Origin: Methanocorpusculum sp. MCE
Lineage (GTDB): Archaea > Halobacteriota > Methanomicrobia > Methanomicrobiales > Methanocorpusculaceae
Assembly (NCBI GenBank): GCA_003315675.1
Contig: NIZU01000089.1
Coordinates: forward strand, 1-14,074
Length of the DNA stretch: 14,074 bases
Reading direction: 5' to 3'
Positions 1-8,798 of the stretch are shown in pieces. The position numbers and the translations under genes were made by a program. Under the pieces are notes generated by a model. That model was not told where the DNA came from. It ran no database searches and worked only from the letters and a program-made list of their open reading frames with translations. Numbering within the stretch: the stretch's first letter is position 1; each line of letters begins with the position of its first letter.

Positions 1-600
1 GGCGTTGATACAGTGGTCTGGCAGGAGTTTCAGAGACAACTTGACCTGAAAGGTCTGAAAATTGAACAAGGTATGATTCAGGATGCAACGTTTGTGTATG
101 CTGAACCCGGTCATTGTAAGAAAGACACGCCGCGAGGAGATCAGGCAAAAACACGACGGGATAAAGATGGAAAAATCATGTCCAAGAACGGCAAAATGCA
201 CTATGGCTATAAACTTCATACCATCATGGATACGACGCACGATCTTATTCGACGCATTGAAACCACCACGGCAAATGTTCATGATAGTCAGGTGGACCTC
301 TCAGAAAAAGGGGAAGTGGTCTATCGGGATCGGGGATATCAGGGAGCAAAATGCAAGGGATATAGTGCCACAATGAAAAGGGGAGCGAGAGGGCATCCCA
401 TTGGCATACGAGATAAACTGAGAAATCTGCGAATAAGTAGGAAGAGATCAAAGGGCGAGAGACCCTATGCAGTGATCAAAAATGTTTTTCATGCAGGGTT
501 GGTGAAGGTAACAACGCTGCAAAGAGTACGAGTGAAAAATATGCTGGCTGCATTTTGTTATAATATCTATCAGGTGAAAACGATTCAAAACAGAGTGTAA
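1..600 (+). CDS. IS5-type DDE transposase, 5'-truncated by window start
   Basis: This is the C-terminal part of an insertion-sequence transposase that would cut and rejoin element ends. The frame is open from base 1 without an initiator, so the gene starts outside the window; the GTG at 13 is only an internal codon. Counting from that GTG, catalytic candidates are Asp24 (context IQDATFV), Asp106 (VYRDRGYQG) and Glu149 (SKGERPYAVIKN), the spacing and contexts typical of IS5-group DDE transposases. A basic stretch lies between the first two (about residues 36-66). The gene ends with TAA at 598-600, 206 bp from the end of the convergent ATP synthase operon. Bases 24-124 recur exactly, inverted, at the right end of the window. 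Family assignment rests on motifs only; the exact IS name is not assigned. The right terminal inverted repeat cannot be defined because the left one is absent. Confidence 0.88.
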   Translation, partial: GVDTVVWQEFQRQLDLKGLKIEQGMIQDATFVYAEPGHCKKDTPRGDQAKTRRDKDGKIMSKNGKMHYGYKLHTIMDTTHDLIRRIETTTANVHDSQVDLSEKGEVVYRDRGYQGAKCKGYSATMKRGARGHPIGIRDKLRNLRISRKRSKGERPYAVIKNVFHAGLVKVTTLQRVRVKNMLAAFCYNIYQVKTIQNRV

Positions 601-805
601 ATAAAAAAAAACGTCAAGGAATAATGGGTATTTTTCTTTTTTTTGGGGGGGAGGTGAGGGTGTAGGGATGTAGCCAATCTTCCATAAATAATGATTCGCG
701 TTAAAAAATGGGTTGATAGATATTCTCAATAAAGAGATTCGGGTTAGAAGATCCCGGATATCCCCAGGGATCCCTGAGGTTCTCCCGGTCTCCTGCAGGA
801 CCGCA
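601..805. other. Spacer between IS5 transposase and ahaD; homopolymer-rich, no gene
   Basis: No convincing ORF lies here. It presumably holds the right end of the IS5-type element and the 3' flank of the ATP synthase transcript. Visible features are an A9 run just after the transposase stop (603-611), a T8 run directly followed by G7 (637-651), a six-A run (703-708, a T6 run on the minus strand) and a palindromic CAGGGATCCCTG near 765-776. The boundary between insertion sequence and native DNA cannot be placed without the element's left end. Confidence 0.6.
703..708 (-). terminator. Possible oligo-T terminator of the ATP synthase operon
   Basis: On the minus strand a TTTTTT run occurs about 100 nt after the ahaD stop codon. 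Archaeal RNA polymerase can stop at oligo-T tracts without a strong hairpin. It is the first T run of that length after ahaD, but no stable stem is seen directly before it, so this is a weak call. Confidence 0.3.
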
Positions 806-1471
806 TTACAGTTCTGCTGCGTGTGCAGCGGAAAGTTTTGCGGCTTTCGCGGCAGACTTACCCTTTGTTCTTTTCATACGGAACAACTCTTCGCGTTCCA
901 TTTCGTCGAGCCGCATCTTGATAAAGTTGCGGGCCTCGATCAACTCCGGAATAACCTTGAATTCCAGGGCATTCACACGGCGCTTTGTACTTTCGATCTC
1001 GTCTAAGAGGCGCTTCATAGTCGTCTCCAGTTCAGCGGAGAGGAGGATACACTCTACTAACTCCTCGAATGCGTCGGCAGCCTCATCAATCGCGGCGGAC
1101 GTTCCAAGAACGCCGTAACCGCGGTTCGTCAGAGACTTCTTTACACTCTGGGACTCGATTTTCGGTACAACAACTCCCATAATGTTCTTGCTTTTCAGGT
1201 CGATCACCGGGTTTTCAGATGCTGAAAACGCCGCTGACTTCACACCGATACTTCCATCCACAGTTTCTGCGATTGCAATCATTCTCTGTGCACGTTCGTA
1301 CTTTTCGGCAAGTTGATTTTTGAGATCTTTAGCTTCCGCTAACACCTTGAAGAATTCAAGGATAAGTCCGTCGCGCTTCATTTTCAGAAGCTTATACCCA
1401 CGCTCCGAGAGCTTGATACGCTTTTTGAGGGCGATCAGTTCGGATCTGGTAGGCTTCACGTTCAGCGCCAT
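806..1471 (-). CDS. ahaD: A-type ATP synthase subunit D (central stalk)
   Basis: Subunit D forms the rotating coiled-coil axle inside the A3B3 head, with subunit F, coupling ion flow to catalysis. The 221-residue product begins MALNVKPTRSELIALKKR, the characteristic D-subunit start, and is largely predicted helix: an N-terminal coil to about residue 75, a middle segment with the sequence GVVVPKIE (about 100-107), and a C-terminal coil. The tail is rich in Lys and Ala (from about residue 200), slightly longer than I expect for the family (about 205-215). It is the last recognisable gene of the operon, starting 7 nt after ahaB, with a GGAAGTGAG-like ribosome binding site upstream. The small ahaG gene found downstream of ahaD in Methanosarcina is not seen; IS-derived DNA follows instead. 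Confidence 0.95.
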   Translation of the reverse strand: MALNVKPTRSELIALKKRIKLSERGYKLLKMKRDGLILEFFKVLAEAKDLKNQLAEKYERAQRMIAIAETVDGSIGVKSAAFSASENPVIDLKSKNIMGVVVPKIESQSVKKSLTNRGYGVLGTSAAIDEAADAFEELVECILLSAELETTMKRLLDEIESTKRRVNALEFKVIPELIEARNFIKMRLDEMEREELFRMKRTKGKSAAKAAKLSAAHAAEL

Positions 1472-1478
1472 GACTTAC

Positions 1479-2855
1479 TCACTTCCTGTAGTTCGGGTGA
1501 TAGGTCTTAATCAGGTCACGGTCGATACGCTTCTCAAGTTCGCTCTCCGGGAGCTGGGTGAACATGCCCCATCCGACGTCAAGCGTCTGGGCGATGGTTC
1601 GGTCCTCGTCGGATCCCTGACGGACGAACTTGTTTTCGAAGGCATCGGCGAACTCTAAGAACTTCTGGTCACGCTCTGAAAGTGCGTCTTTTCCGACAAT
1701 GGCCACTAAGCCGCGGAGATCGACACCTTCTGCGTAACCGGAGTACATCATATCTGAGACCTTCTTGTGGTCCTCACGAGTCATGCCCTTTCCGATACCG
1801 AGGTTCATCAGACGGGACAGGGACGGCAGAACGTTGATTGGCGGATAGATACCTTTACGGTGTAACTCCGGGGAAATAACGATCTGACCTTCCGTAATGT
1901 ATCCGGTAAGATCGGGGATCGGGTGGGTGATATCGTCACCGGGCATGGTCAGGATCGGGATCTGGGTAACGGATCCTTTAAGGCCCTTGATGATACCTGC
2001 ACGCTCATAGATGGACGCAAGATCTGTATACATGTAACCCGGATATCCACGGCGACCTGGAACTTCTTCACGGGCAGCACCGATCTGACGAAGTGCTTCA
2101 CAGTAGTTCGTCATATCGGTTAAGATAACCAGCACGTGGTAACCAAGCTCGTATGCGAGGTACTCGGCAGTGGTGAGTGCGAGACGCGGCGTGACCGTAC
2201 GCTCGACAGCAGGGTCGTCAGCAAGGTTCAGGAACACGACTGCACGCTCGAGTGCACCGGTTCTCTCGAAGTCTGCCATGAAGTAGTTTGCTTCTTCACG
2301 GGTGATACCCATTGCAGCGAAAACTACGGCGAACTCGTCGGATGATCCGGGCACTTTTGCCTGACGGGCGATCTGAAGTGCGATCTCGTTGTGCGGTAAA
2401 CCGGCAGACGAGAAGATCGGAAGCTTCTGACCACGGACAAGGGTGTTGGTTCCGTCGATGGTGGAGATACCGGTCTGGATGAAATCACTCGGCGTTCCGC
2501 GTGCGTACGGGTTGATAGCTGCTCCGTTGATGTCGAGACGCTTGTCGGGGACGATCGCCGGTCCGCCGTCGATGGGCTTTCCACCGCCGGACAGGATACG
2601 TCCGAGCATGGTCTTTGAGACTGGCATCTTGAAGGTTTCACCAAGGAAACGGACACCAGTGTCGCGTCCAAGACCGGTCGTGGTCTCGAAACACTGTACG
2701 ACAACGAGATCTTCGGAGGTATCGAGGACCTGTCCGCGTTTCATCGTGCCGTCGGCAAGAACAAGGCTGACCTGCTCTTCGTAGCTGACCGGCTCTGTCT
2801 TCTCGACGAAAAGCAGTGGTCCGGCAACTTTAGAGACTGTCTTATATTCTTTCAT
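1479..2855 (-). CDS. ahaB: A-type ATP synthase subunit B (non-catalytic, regulatory head subunit)
   Basis: Subunit B alternates with A in the A3B3 hexamer and contributes to the interface nucleotide sites. The 458-residue product has the family's usual length. It starts with a beta-barrel domain (about 1-75), then the nucleotide-binding fold. As expected for B, the P-loop position is degenerate: SSAGLPHNEIA (about 149-159) lacks the GKT of catalytic subunits. The stretch LPSLSRLMNLG (343-353) carries Arg348, the position equivalent to the conserved arginine reaching into the catalytic site of A. YPGYMYTDLASIYERAG (271-287) is also typical. It begins 2 nt after ahaA, with GAGGG seven bases before the ATG. 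Base composition matches its neighbours, and no lesion is visible. Confidence 0.97.
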   Translation of the reverse strand: MKEYKTVSKVAGPLLFVEKTEPVSYEEQVSLVLADGTMKRGQVLDTSEDLVVVQCFETTTGLGRDTGVRFLGETFKMPVSKTMLGRILSGGGKPIDGGPAIVPDKRLDINGAAINPYARGTPSDFIQTGISTIDGTNTLVRGQKLPIFSSAGLPHNEIALQIARQAKVPGSSDEFAVVFAAMGITREEANYFMADFERTGALERAVVFLNLADDPAVERTVTPRLALTTAEYLAYELGYHVLVILTDMTNYCEALRQIGAAREEVPGRRGYPGYMYTDLASIYERAGIIKGLKGSVTQIPILTMPGDDITHPIPDLTGYITEGQIVISPELHRKGIYPPINVLPSLSRLMNLGIGKGMTREDHKKVSDMMYSGYAEGVDLRGLVAIVGKDALSERDQKFLEFADAFENKFVRQGSDEDRTIAQTLDVGWGMFTQLPESELEKRIDRDLIKTYHPNYRK

Positions 2856-2857
2856 GT

Positions 2858-4603
2858 TTATGCCCTCAGTGCCTTGAATTCTGCTTCCATGCCTGCGTAG
2901 ATCTTGTCAAGAACCGGTTTGTAGTCCTTGGTGAATTTGACCTGCGGCATTTCGTTCTTTGCTTTGACTGCAAGGATCTGAGATGGCGGGACACCTGCTG
3001 CCTGTGCGGCGTATGCAAGGTCTGCGTAGGTTCTGATCATCTTGAACATGTCAAGCTGCTTTGGCAGATCGCAGTAGGTGTCGACCGGGTCGAAACCGTT
3101 CTGCTGCAGGAAAAGTTCCCGCATCATTCTGGCGACTTCGATGGTGATCTGTTCAGTCTCCGGCAGTGCGTCGGATCCGACGAGCTGCACGATTTCCTGC
3201 AGTTCTGCTTCCTTCTGAAGAACTTCCATGAACCATGACCGGAGTTTATTCCAGTCGGGGGAGACCTTCTCGTCGTAGTAATTATTCAGCTGAGCCATGT
3301 ACAGAGAGTAGGACTGCAGCCAGTTGATTGCCGGGAAGTGGCGACGGCGGGAGAGGTTTGCATCAAGTGCCCAGAAGACTTTGACGATACGAAGCGTGTT
3401 CTGCGTAACCGGTTCGGAAAAATCTCCGCCGGCAGGCGAAACTGCGCCGATAACTGAAACAGAGCCTGATCCGCCTGCGAGCGGCTCGACAAGTCCTGCA
3501 CGCTCGTAGAACTCGGAGAGTCTGGAGGACAGGTATGCCGGATACCCTTCTTCTCCGGGCATCTCTTCAAGACGTGAACAGATTTCACGCATTGCTTCTG
3601 CCCACCGGGAGGTGGAGTCTGCCATTAATGCGACGTCGTAACCCATGTCACGGAAGTACTCTGCAAGAGTAATACCGGTGTACACGGATGCTTCACGGGC
3701 TGCCACAGGCATGTTGGAAGTGTTTGCGATGAGAATCGTTCTCTCCATAAGAGAGTTTCCGGTCTTCGGGTCCTGAAGTTCAGGGAACTCGGTCAGAACT
3801 TCGGTCATTTCGTTTCCGCGTTCACCGCAGCCGATGTAGACCACGATTTCTGCGTCGGACCATTTTGCCAGCTGCTGCTGGGTAACGGTTTTTCCAGATC
3901 CGAATGGTCCGGGGATAGCTGCTGTTCCGCCTTTTGCGATCGGGAAGAGTCCGTCAAGGATTCTCTGTCCGGTCAGGAGTGGGATGCTCGGGCTGTGTTT
4001 TTCCACGTACGGACGCGGGACACGGACCGGCCATTTCTGCATCATCGGGAAGGATTCGCCGGAGTCGAGTTCGATGACGATCTCATCAACGGTGAAGTTT
4101 CCTGCATTTATCTTGGTGACCTTGCCGCCCTTTGCGAGTGGCGGGACCATGATCTTGTGCACGATACTGCGTGTTTCCTGAACTTCACCGACGATCTGTC
4201 CGGGGACTACATTATCTCCGACGTGAACGACCGGTTTGAAGGTCCATTTCTTCTCGTGATCCAGTCCCGGTGCGGTAACACCGCGTGCAATGAAGTTACC
4301 CATCTTCTGGATAAGAACTTCGAGCGGACGCTGAATACCGTCGTAGATACTGGTCAAGAGACCCGGACCAAGCTCGACTGCGAGCGAAAGGCCGGTATTT
4401 ATGACGGGTTCACCCGGGCGGATGCCCGTGGTCGACTCATAGACCTGAATGACGGTATCTGCACCGTCGATCTTGATGACCTCTCCCATCAGTTCCTCGT
4501 TTCCGACCTTGACCACATCATACATATGTGCATCAAGATCAACTGCAGTGACGACTGGTCCTGCAATTCTTTTGAGTATTCCTGGTTTGCTATTTACTTC
4601 CAC
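2858..4603 (-). CDS. ahaA: A-type ATP synthase subunit A (catalytic)
   Basis: This is the catalytic subunit that forms ATP from ADP and phosphate in the A1 head. The 581-residue product has the family length. It includes an N-terminal barrel (1-75), the extra bulge domain specific to A-type/V-type A subunits (about 115-190), and the ATPase core. The P-loop GPFGSGKTV is at 232-240 (Lys238, Thr239) and the catalytic glutamate context CGERGNEM is at 259-266 (Glu261). A Walker-B-like stretch ALMADSTSRW follows. The start is GTG at 4601-4603, overlapping the last 10 nt of ahaF; no in-frame ATG occurs before residue 27, and the N-terminus EVNSKPGILKRIAGPVV fits the family. The ribosome binding site is weak (GGTG-type), so translation may be coupled to ahaF. 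Confidence 0.97.
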   Translation of the reverse strand: MEVNSKPGILKRIAGPVVTAVDLDAHMYDVVKVGNEELMGEVIKIDGADTVIQVYESTTGIRPGEPVINTGLSLAVELGPGLLTSIYDGIQRPLEVLIQKMGNFIARGVTAPGLDHEKKWTFKPVVHVGDNVVPGQIVGEVQETRSIVHKIMVPPLAKGGKVTKINAGNFTVDEIVIELDSGESFPMMQKWPVRVPRPYVEKHSPSIPLLTGQRILDGLFPIAKGGTAAIPGPFGSGKTVTQQQLAKWSDAEIVVYIGCGERGNEMTEVLTEFPELQDPKTGNSLMERTILIANTSNMPVAAREASVYTGITLAEYFRDMGYDVALMADSTSRWAEAMREICSRLEEMPGEEGYPAYLSSRLSEFYERAGLVEPLAGGSGSVSVIGAVSPAGGDFSEPVTQNTLRIVKVFWALDANLSRRRHFPAINWLQSYSLYMAQLNNYYDEKVSPDWNKLRSWFMEVLQKEAELQEIVQLVGSDALPETEQITIEVARMMRELFLQQNGFDPVDTYCDLPKQLDMFKMIRTYADLAYAAQAAGVPPSQILAVKAKNEMPQVKFTKDYKPVLDKIYAGMEAEFKALRA

Positions 4604-4896
4604 AAATCAACACCCACCGAACGTTTTATACGCTCCCTCAGGGAGAGACCTGCCTCATGCCCGCCGATTGTAACGATGGTCGGTTTGACAGAATTTTCAA
4701 TGATTACCTGCAGGCGACGCGGGATCTGGTCAAGGTCAGTGCTCTGCAGCACAAGTATTCCTACATTTGCATCATCAAGTACCTTGGTAATGGTCTCGGC
4801 AAGTTTTTCGGGATTTTCTGTAGAGTAGGTCTTTTTGATGCCAGCGAGCTGGAATCCCAAGACGAACTCCTTCTTTCCAATTACTGCGATTTCCAT
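4594..4896 (-). CDS. ahaF: A-type ATP synthase subunit F (central stalk regulator)
   Basis: Subunit F binds the D axle and belongs to the rotor of the A1Ao enzyme. The 100-residue product starts MEIAVIGKKEFVLGFQLAG, with the conserved Gly-Phe-x-Leu-Ala-Gly element and a Rossmann-like alternation of beta strands and helices (VGILVLQS near 44-51, PTIVTIGG near 72-79). Its length is normal for the family. The ATG follows the ahaC stop codon directly, and the sequence TGGTGAT, a close match to the 16S rRNA anti-Shine-Dalgarno complement, sits four to five bases upstream inside the end of ahaC. Its own stop codon lies inside the start of ahaA (10-nt overlap), suggesting translational coupling. Confidence 0.95.
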   Translation of the reverse strand: MEIAVIGKKEFVLGFQLAGIKKTYSTENPEKLAETITKVLDDANVGILVLQSTDLDQIPRRLQVIIENSVKPTIVTIGGHEAGLSLRERIKRSVGVDLWK

Positions 4897-5955
4897 TTAC
4901 ATCACCAGGTATTTTTCGAGAATCTCTGCGTCCAGGCCTGCTTCTTTTCCACGGGCAATGGCACGGAGATTGGATACTTCATACTTCTTTCTTTCGAGAT
5001 ACACGAGAAGCGGCGAGATTGAGAACGGATTGCGTTTCGATACTTTATCCATCTGATTGAGCTGGGCTGCAATCAGCGTGCTTTCGATCGAATAAATCGG
5101 TTTCTTCTCACGCAGAGATTCAAGTGCATCAAGGAGCACGGTGACTTTGATCTTCTTTTTCAGCGAATCGACCACTTCATCGGTGCTTTCAACACTGCTG
5201 AGTCTTTCAAGCTCTTCAGGTTTAAAAGAACCGCCGGGGATCCAGATGTTCTGCTGGGCTGCGTTGTCGCCGCCCTGTGCACGCATTCTGAAAACACTGG
5301 TGATGTTTTTGATGTCGATCTCGAACATGACGTACTTCAGGAACGGACGTCCGCCCTTCATACCGCCACGTGCTGCTTTGATCAGCGTTGCATAATAGTA
5401 CTTGTAAAGCTCGTTCTCAATCTTCCCAAACGAGTGGGTCTCGAGTGCTTCACTGAGTCCTTCGCTGAGGATCGCCGACATCTGCTTTACGGGCAGCTGC
5501 TCAACGATACGTTCAACCGATGACTCGGCGACAAGCCGGTCCAGCGTCGGTGCGTCGAGTGCACCGGCCGGAACAAGTACTGCACGGATCTTCCCATCGG
5601 AAAATCCGAGTTCTTTACCTCGCAGGATACTCAGAATGTTCTGGATATCCCACTTATGCAGGTAATCACGGGTAAATCCTTTCATCTCTCCGGGAGCCAG
5701 AGCGATCACGCGCTGATACTCCTTTGCAAGGTTCCAGGACATGGCGTTTTCGATGAGGTCGACACCTTTAAAGGATGCGGATAATTCATCGATTTCGCGT
5801 TTGTACTCCAATTCCTCGATGAGTCTGGTAAACTCAGGGAGACCCATGTTCAGCATGCGAAGATATTCTTCCCGCGGGATGAGCTTCGCTTTGCGGACCC
5901 GCATGCGGGTTGAAACATAGATATAAGGAGCAGTTCCGCTCATTACCTCAGTCAT
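4897..5955 (-). CDS. ahaC: A-type ATP synthase subunit C (rotor adaptor, V-type d homologue)
   Basis: Subunit C is the socket between the central stalk and the membrane c-ring. The 352-residue product is all-helical in character, as in the archaeal C / eukaryotic V-type d family, and of usual length. Recognisable parts are YIYVSTRMRVRKAKLIPREEY near the start (10-30), the repeated helix-bundle patterns (for example DIQNILSILRGKELG near 103-117 and DIKNITSVFRMRAQG near 214-228) and the C-terminal stretch SPLLVYLERKKYEVSNLRAI. It starts 8 nt after ahaE; GAGGT lies about six bases before the ATG and overlaps the ahaE stop codon. There is no sign of damage. Confidence 0.95.
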   Translation of the reverse strand: MTEVMSGTAPYIYVSTRMRVRKAKLIPREEYLRMLNMGLPEFTRLIEELEYKREIDELSASFKGVDLIENAMSWNLAKEYQRVIALAPGEMKGFTRDYLHKWDIQNILSILRGKELGFSDGKIRAVLVPAGALDAPTLDRLVAESSVERIVEQLPVKQMSAILSEGLSEALETHSFGKIENELYKYYYATLIKAARGGMKGGRPFLKYVMFEIDIKNITSVFRMRAQGGDNAAQQNIWIPGGSFKPEELERLSSVESTDEVVDSLKKKIKVTVLLDALESLREKKPIYSIESTLIAAQLNQMDKVSKRNPFSISPLLVYLERKKYEVSNLRAIARGKEAGLDAEILEKYLVM

Positions 5956-5963
5956 TGTTTACC

Positions 5964-6542
5964 TCATCCGAACAATATCTCCGATGCATCTTTCAGACTT
6001 GTTTCCCAGACTTCACCCATAAAGGTCTGGTATGAGAAGTCAAGTGTGAGCTGACCATCGGTACTTTGTACAACGACACCGCCGGCGATGTCGGTGATTC
6101 CTCCAAACGTAAATCCGCTCAGGGTTTTTAAACCGCTAATTGCCTCTTTTGCAGCTTTTTCGTCGCGGGCGTTGGTGAAAACGACACCGGCTTTGATCTG
6201 CTTGGCAGACTCTTTTAAGAGTTCACGTACGGCTTTTGCGTGTACGTCTGCCGGAAGGTTAGCGATTTCCTCGGCTGCACTGGTGTAGACTTTGTCAAGA
6301 AGTTCCTTTTGTGCGTTCAAGAGATCACGCATCACGACCAGATTGGCGCTGGCGACTTCACGGATCATGATCCGGTCTGCCTGAATATCAGCGTCTTTTT
6401 CGGCTGCGAGACGGATCTCGTTTGCACGGAGGTTTGCTTCGTTGACGATCTCTTTTGCCTGTGCCTCGGCTGCGGCTTTGATGCCGGCAGCTTCGCGGTC
6501 ACCCTTTGCTTTGATTTCGTCTACTACTACCTCAAGTCCCAT
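5964..6542 (-). CDS. ahaE: A-type ATP synthase subunit E (peripheral stalk)
   Basis: Subunit E pairs with subunit H to form the peripheral stalks that hold the A3B3 head against rotation. The 192-residue product has the expected form: a long Ala/Glu/Lys-rich helix (about 1-100, for example AAGIKAAAEAQAKEIVNEA) that would form the right-handed coiled coil with H, then a globular C-terminal domain (from about 105) with the strand-rich stretch GGITDIAGGVVVQSTDGQL. It starts 15 nt after ahaK, with GGAG nine bases before the ATG. Confidence 0.94.
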   Translation of the reverse strand: MGLEVVVDEIKAKGDREAAGIKAAAEAQAKEIVNEANLRANEIRLAAEKDADIQADRIMIREVASANLVVMRDLLNAQKELLDKVYTSAAEEIANLPADVHAKAVRELLKESAKQIKAGVVFTNARDEKAAKEAISGLKTLSGFTFGGITDIAGGVVVQSTDGQLTLDFSYQTFMGEVWETSLKDASEILFG

Positions 6543-6557
6543 ATCAGACTGCTCCGC

Positions 6558-6809
6558 TTAGACGAAGATCAAGAGCAGTGCGATAACGAGACCGAAGATA
6601 ACGACGGTTTCCGGAAGAACGGTGAAGAGTAATGCAAGACCGAACATTCCGCGGTCTTCTGCGGTTGCGCCGACTGCGGCTGCTCCGATACCCATTTCAC
6701 CAATACCGGTACCTACACCAGCGAGACCTACTGCGAGACCTGCACCGATTGCGGTGTATCCGGATGCTAATGCTGTTGCTGCTTCTACTGTCATAGATTC
6801 GATTGCCAT
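6558..6809 (-). CDS. ahaK: A-type ATP synthase proteolipid subunit K (c-ring)
   Basis: This small membrane protein forms the ion-translocating rotor ring. The 83-residue product folds as one hairpin: helix 1 about 13-48 (Gly/Ala-rich, GAGLAVGLAGVGTGIGEMG), a polar loop ATAEDRG (48-54) and helix 2 about 55-82. Glu67 in LPETVVIFGL is the ion-carrying carboxylate. Only one carboxylate per hairpin is present, so it is not one of the duplicated or multiplied proteolipids known from some methanogens. Glu38 in helix 1 and Thr68 next to Glu67 could add ligands, but whether the ion is H+ or Na+ cannot be decided from sequence alone. The gene begins 3 nt after ahaI, with GAGG nine bases before the ATG. 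Confidence 0.96.
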   Translation of the reverse strand: MAIESMTVEAATALASGYTAIGAGLAVGLAGVGTGIGEMGIGAAAVGATAEDRGMFGLALLFTVLPETVVIFGLVIALLLIFV

Positions 6810-6812
6810 TTT

Positions 6813-8798
6813 TTATTCCTCAGAGAATTTTCTTTTAAGTCCAAAGGGCTTGTATATGATTCCTCCGCCCTGGTAGAATTTGGTAAAGAATTCGACATAG
6901 TGTAAACGAATCGGGTGGAGTGCACCGCCAAGTATACCAAGGGCGACGTTGAGTGCGTGACCTAATATGAGAATTATGACACCCACGATAATCAATAGTA
7001 CACCAACAACATCCAGGTTGGCCATTGCAGGACTGATGAATAAGTCGACAGCCATGAAATTTACGACCATTGCGATCGCCACGGATGAAAGACCGACTGC
7101 AGCAAGACGGCAGAAGGACAGCATGTGGGAAAGCGTGTTTGTTGGGATTTCCATCAGGTCAAGTGGGTTCTCAATTGCGACGAACACACAACCAACGATG
7201 ATCAGAATTGCACCGATAATTCCAGCAATGGTCGGAATTCCGACAAGAGTGGGGAGTGCAAAGGGGAACGTGCAGTATTGGTTTAAGTCAGCCACACTCA
7301 GGATAAGCACCAGGATGCCCCACAGGATAAAGTTCCATCCAAGCTGTGCAAGGACTGCTTTTGTCCGGTGGCTTCCGGGGTGATCCATTCTGTAGTGGTT
7401 GATCATTCCAAAGAAACGGCCAACGCTGATGTAGATTACACCAAGAAGGGCTGATACTATCAGCAGTTCAATAACCTGGGGCATCGCGTGTTCCATGCCG
7501 GCACCAATTGGAAGGTGACGGGAGAAAATGATCGAGTGCCAGGGGAGACTCATACCAAAGAACTCGCTATAGAGAAGTCCGAAGACACTCGTGGAAATAG
7601 CTGCTCCAAGGATGATGATATAGGCTTTGTGACCCGTTTCGCCCATCTTGAGTAACATCTTTCGAAGGACGAGGGCAAGAGCCAGATAAAGAAGACCGTA
7701 TCCCAGATCACCGACAATGAATCCAAAGAGCATGGGGAACATGATCGCAAGGATAATGGTCGGGTCCAGTTCTTTGTATTTTGGACGGGAATACAGGTCC
7801 ATAAACAGTTCGGCGGGCTTTGCAAACGATGGATTATTATATTCCACCGGTACCGCGGTCGCTTCGTAATCCGAAGGATCGACGGTTACATAAACGCGTT
7901 CACCAGTTGCCTGGTTGAGTGCCGCAGTGATCTTCTCCACCGTGTCGGCCGGGATCCAGCCGTCAATGACGAAAGCTTCGTCGGTGGTTGCAAATCGAAG
8001 CGGCGCTTCGGCACGTTCCACATCGCAGGACAGTACTTCGTCGCAAGCGGCGAGCAAGTCTGCGTATTTTGCTTTGAGTTCAACGATCTTTGCGTTGCAG
8101 TCTTCGCGGATCTTTGTTTCTTTGCCCAGTTCTACAGTGTATTTCTCCACTGCTGCCTGGACCGTGCCGGATTCGACCGGCAGGGAAACGCTCTGGAAGC
8201 CTGCGTCAGCCAGCTGCCTTTCGATGTCTGCTGCGTTTTTGCTCTCTGCAAAGACGACTATGAAGTTTCCGTCTTTTCCCGCAACGTAATTCTTTTCGTG
8301 CGGAACAGAGATTTCGAGGTCATGCTCGATGTACCCTGCAAAAACCGTCAGACTCTCGTAACCCCGATAGAGATCAAGCTCCAGGGGCACTAAGGCAAAT
8401 GGTTTAAGTTCGTTGATACGCTGTTCGCATTCCCGGATACGGGTCTCTGCATTCGATCGCTTTACCGTGAGACTGCTCACTTCTTCTTCGATTTTCGGAA
8501 GTTCGCTATCTATTGCTGCTCGAATCGTTTCTGCAGGACGCATCTGGACAGTGCTTTGCGTAGACGGGGCTGTCTGGAACACGCTTTCAATGGAGCGTAT
8601 TTTCAGGAGGTTGTTCGAGAGCTCGCCGGCGTTTTCAAAAGGAACGCCGATTTTAACTCCTTCATAACCTTCTTTCCCCTGATCTACAAAATCGGTGATG
8701 TGGAAAATCTGGTGACGATATAATTCGGTCACAACTGACGCCATCTGCTCTTTGCTCGCGGCAATTAACAAATGGGTCATCGGTCTAGGCTGAAACAT
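6813..8798 (-). CDS. ahaI: A-type ATP synthase subunit I (membrane stator, V-type a homologue)
   Basis: Subunit I forms the ion half-channels next to the c-ring and anchors the peripheral stalks. The 661-residue product has a soluble N-terminal half (about 1-345) with two coiled-coil stretches (near 90-130 and 215-255), followed by about seven to eight hydrophobic segments (for example FPMLFGFIVGDLGYGLLYLA, LLIIVGVIILILGHALNVAL). Arg564 in LSFCRLAAVGLS and Arg631 in GALHPIRLHYVEFF correspond to the conserved arginines of the family, the first being the likely partner of the c-ring glutamate. It overlaps the end of ahaH by 14 nt; AGGAG lies eight bases before the chosen ATG. Met7 is a possible alternative start, but the ribosome binding site favours the first. 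Confidence 0.96.
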   Translation of the reverse strand: MFQPRPMTHLLIAASKEQMASVVTELYRHQIFHITDFVDQGKEGYEGVKIGVPFENAGELSNNLLKIRSIESVFQTAPSTQSTVQMRPAETIRAAIDSELPKIEEEVSSLTVKRSNAETRIRECEQRINELKPFALVPLELDLYRGYESLTVFAGYIEHDLEISVPHEKNYVAGKDGNFIVVFAESKNAADIERQLADAGFQSVSLPVESGTVQAAVEKYTVELGKETKIREDCNAKIVELKAKYADLLAACDEVLSCDVERAEAPLRFATTDEAFVIDGWIPADTVEKITAALNQATGERVYVTVDPSDYEATAVPVEYNNPSFAKPAELFMDLYSRPKYKELDPTIILAIMFPMLFGFIVGDLGYGLLYLALALVLRKMLLKMGETGHKAYIIILGAAISTSVFGLLYSEFFGMSLPWHSIIFSRHLPIGAGMEHAMPQVIELLIVSALLGVIYISVGRFFGMINHYRMDHPGSHRTKAVLAQLGWNFILWGILVLILSVADLNQYCTFPFALPTLVGIPTIAGIIGAILIIVGCVFVAIENPLDLMEIPTNTLSHMLSFCRLAAVGLSSVAIAMVVNFMAVDLFISPAMANLDVVGVLLIIVGVIILILGHALNVALGILGGALHPIRLHYVEFFTKFYQGGGIIYKPFGLKRKFSEE

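Noticed and set aside
3995..4828. A 277-codon plus-strand open frame opposite ahaA and ahaF
   Set aside because: It lies fully antisense to ahaA and ahaF, which have unmistakable conserved motifs; its translation shows no family features and is a codon-bias shadow.
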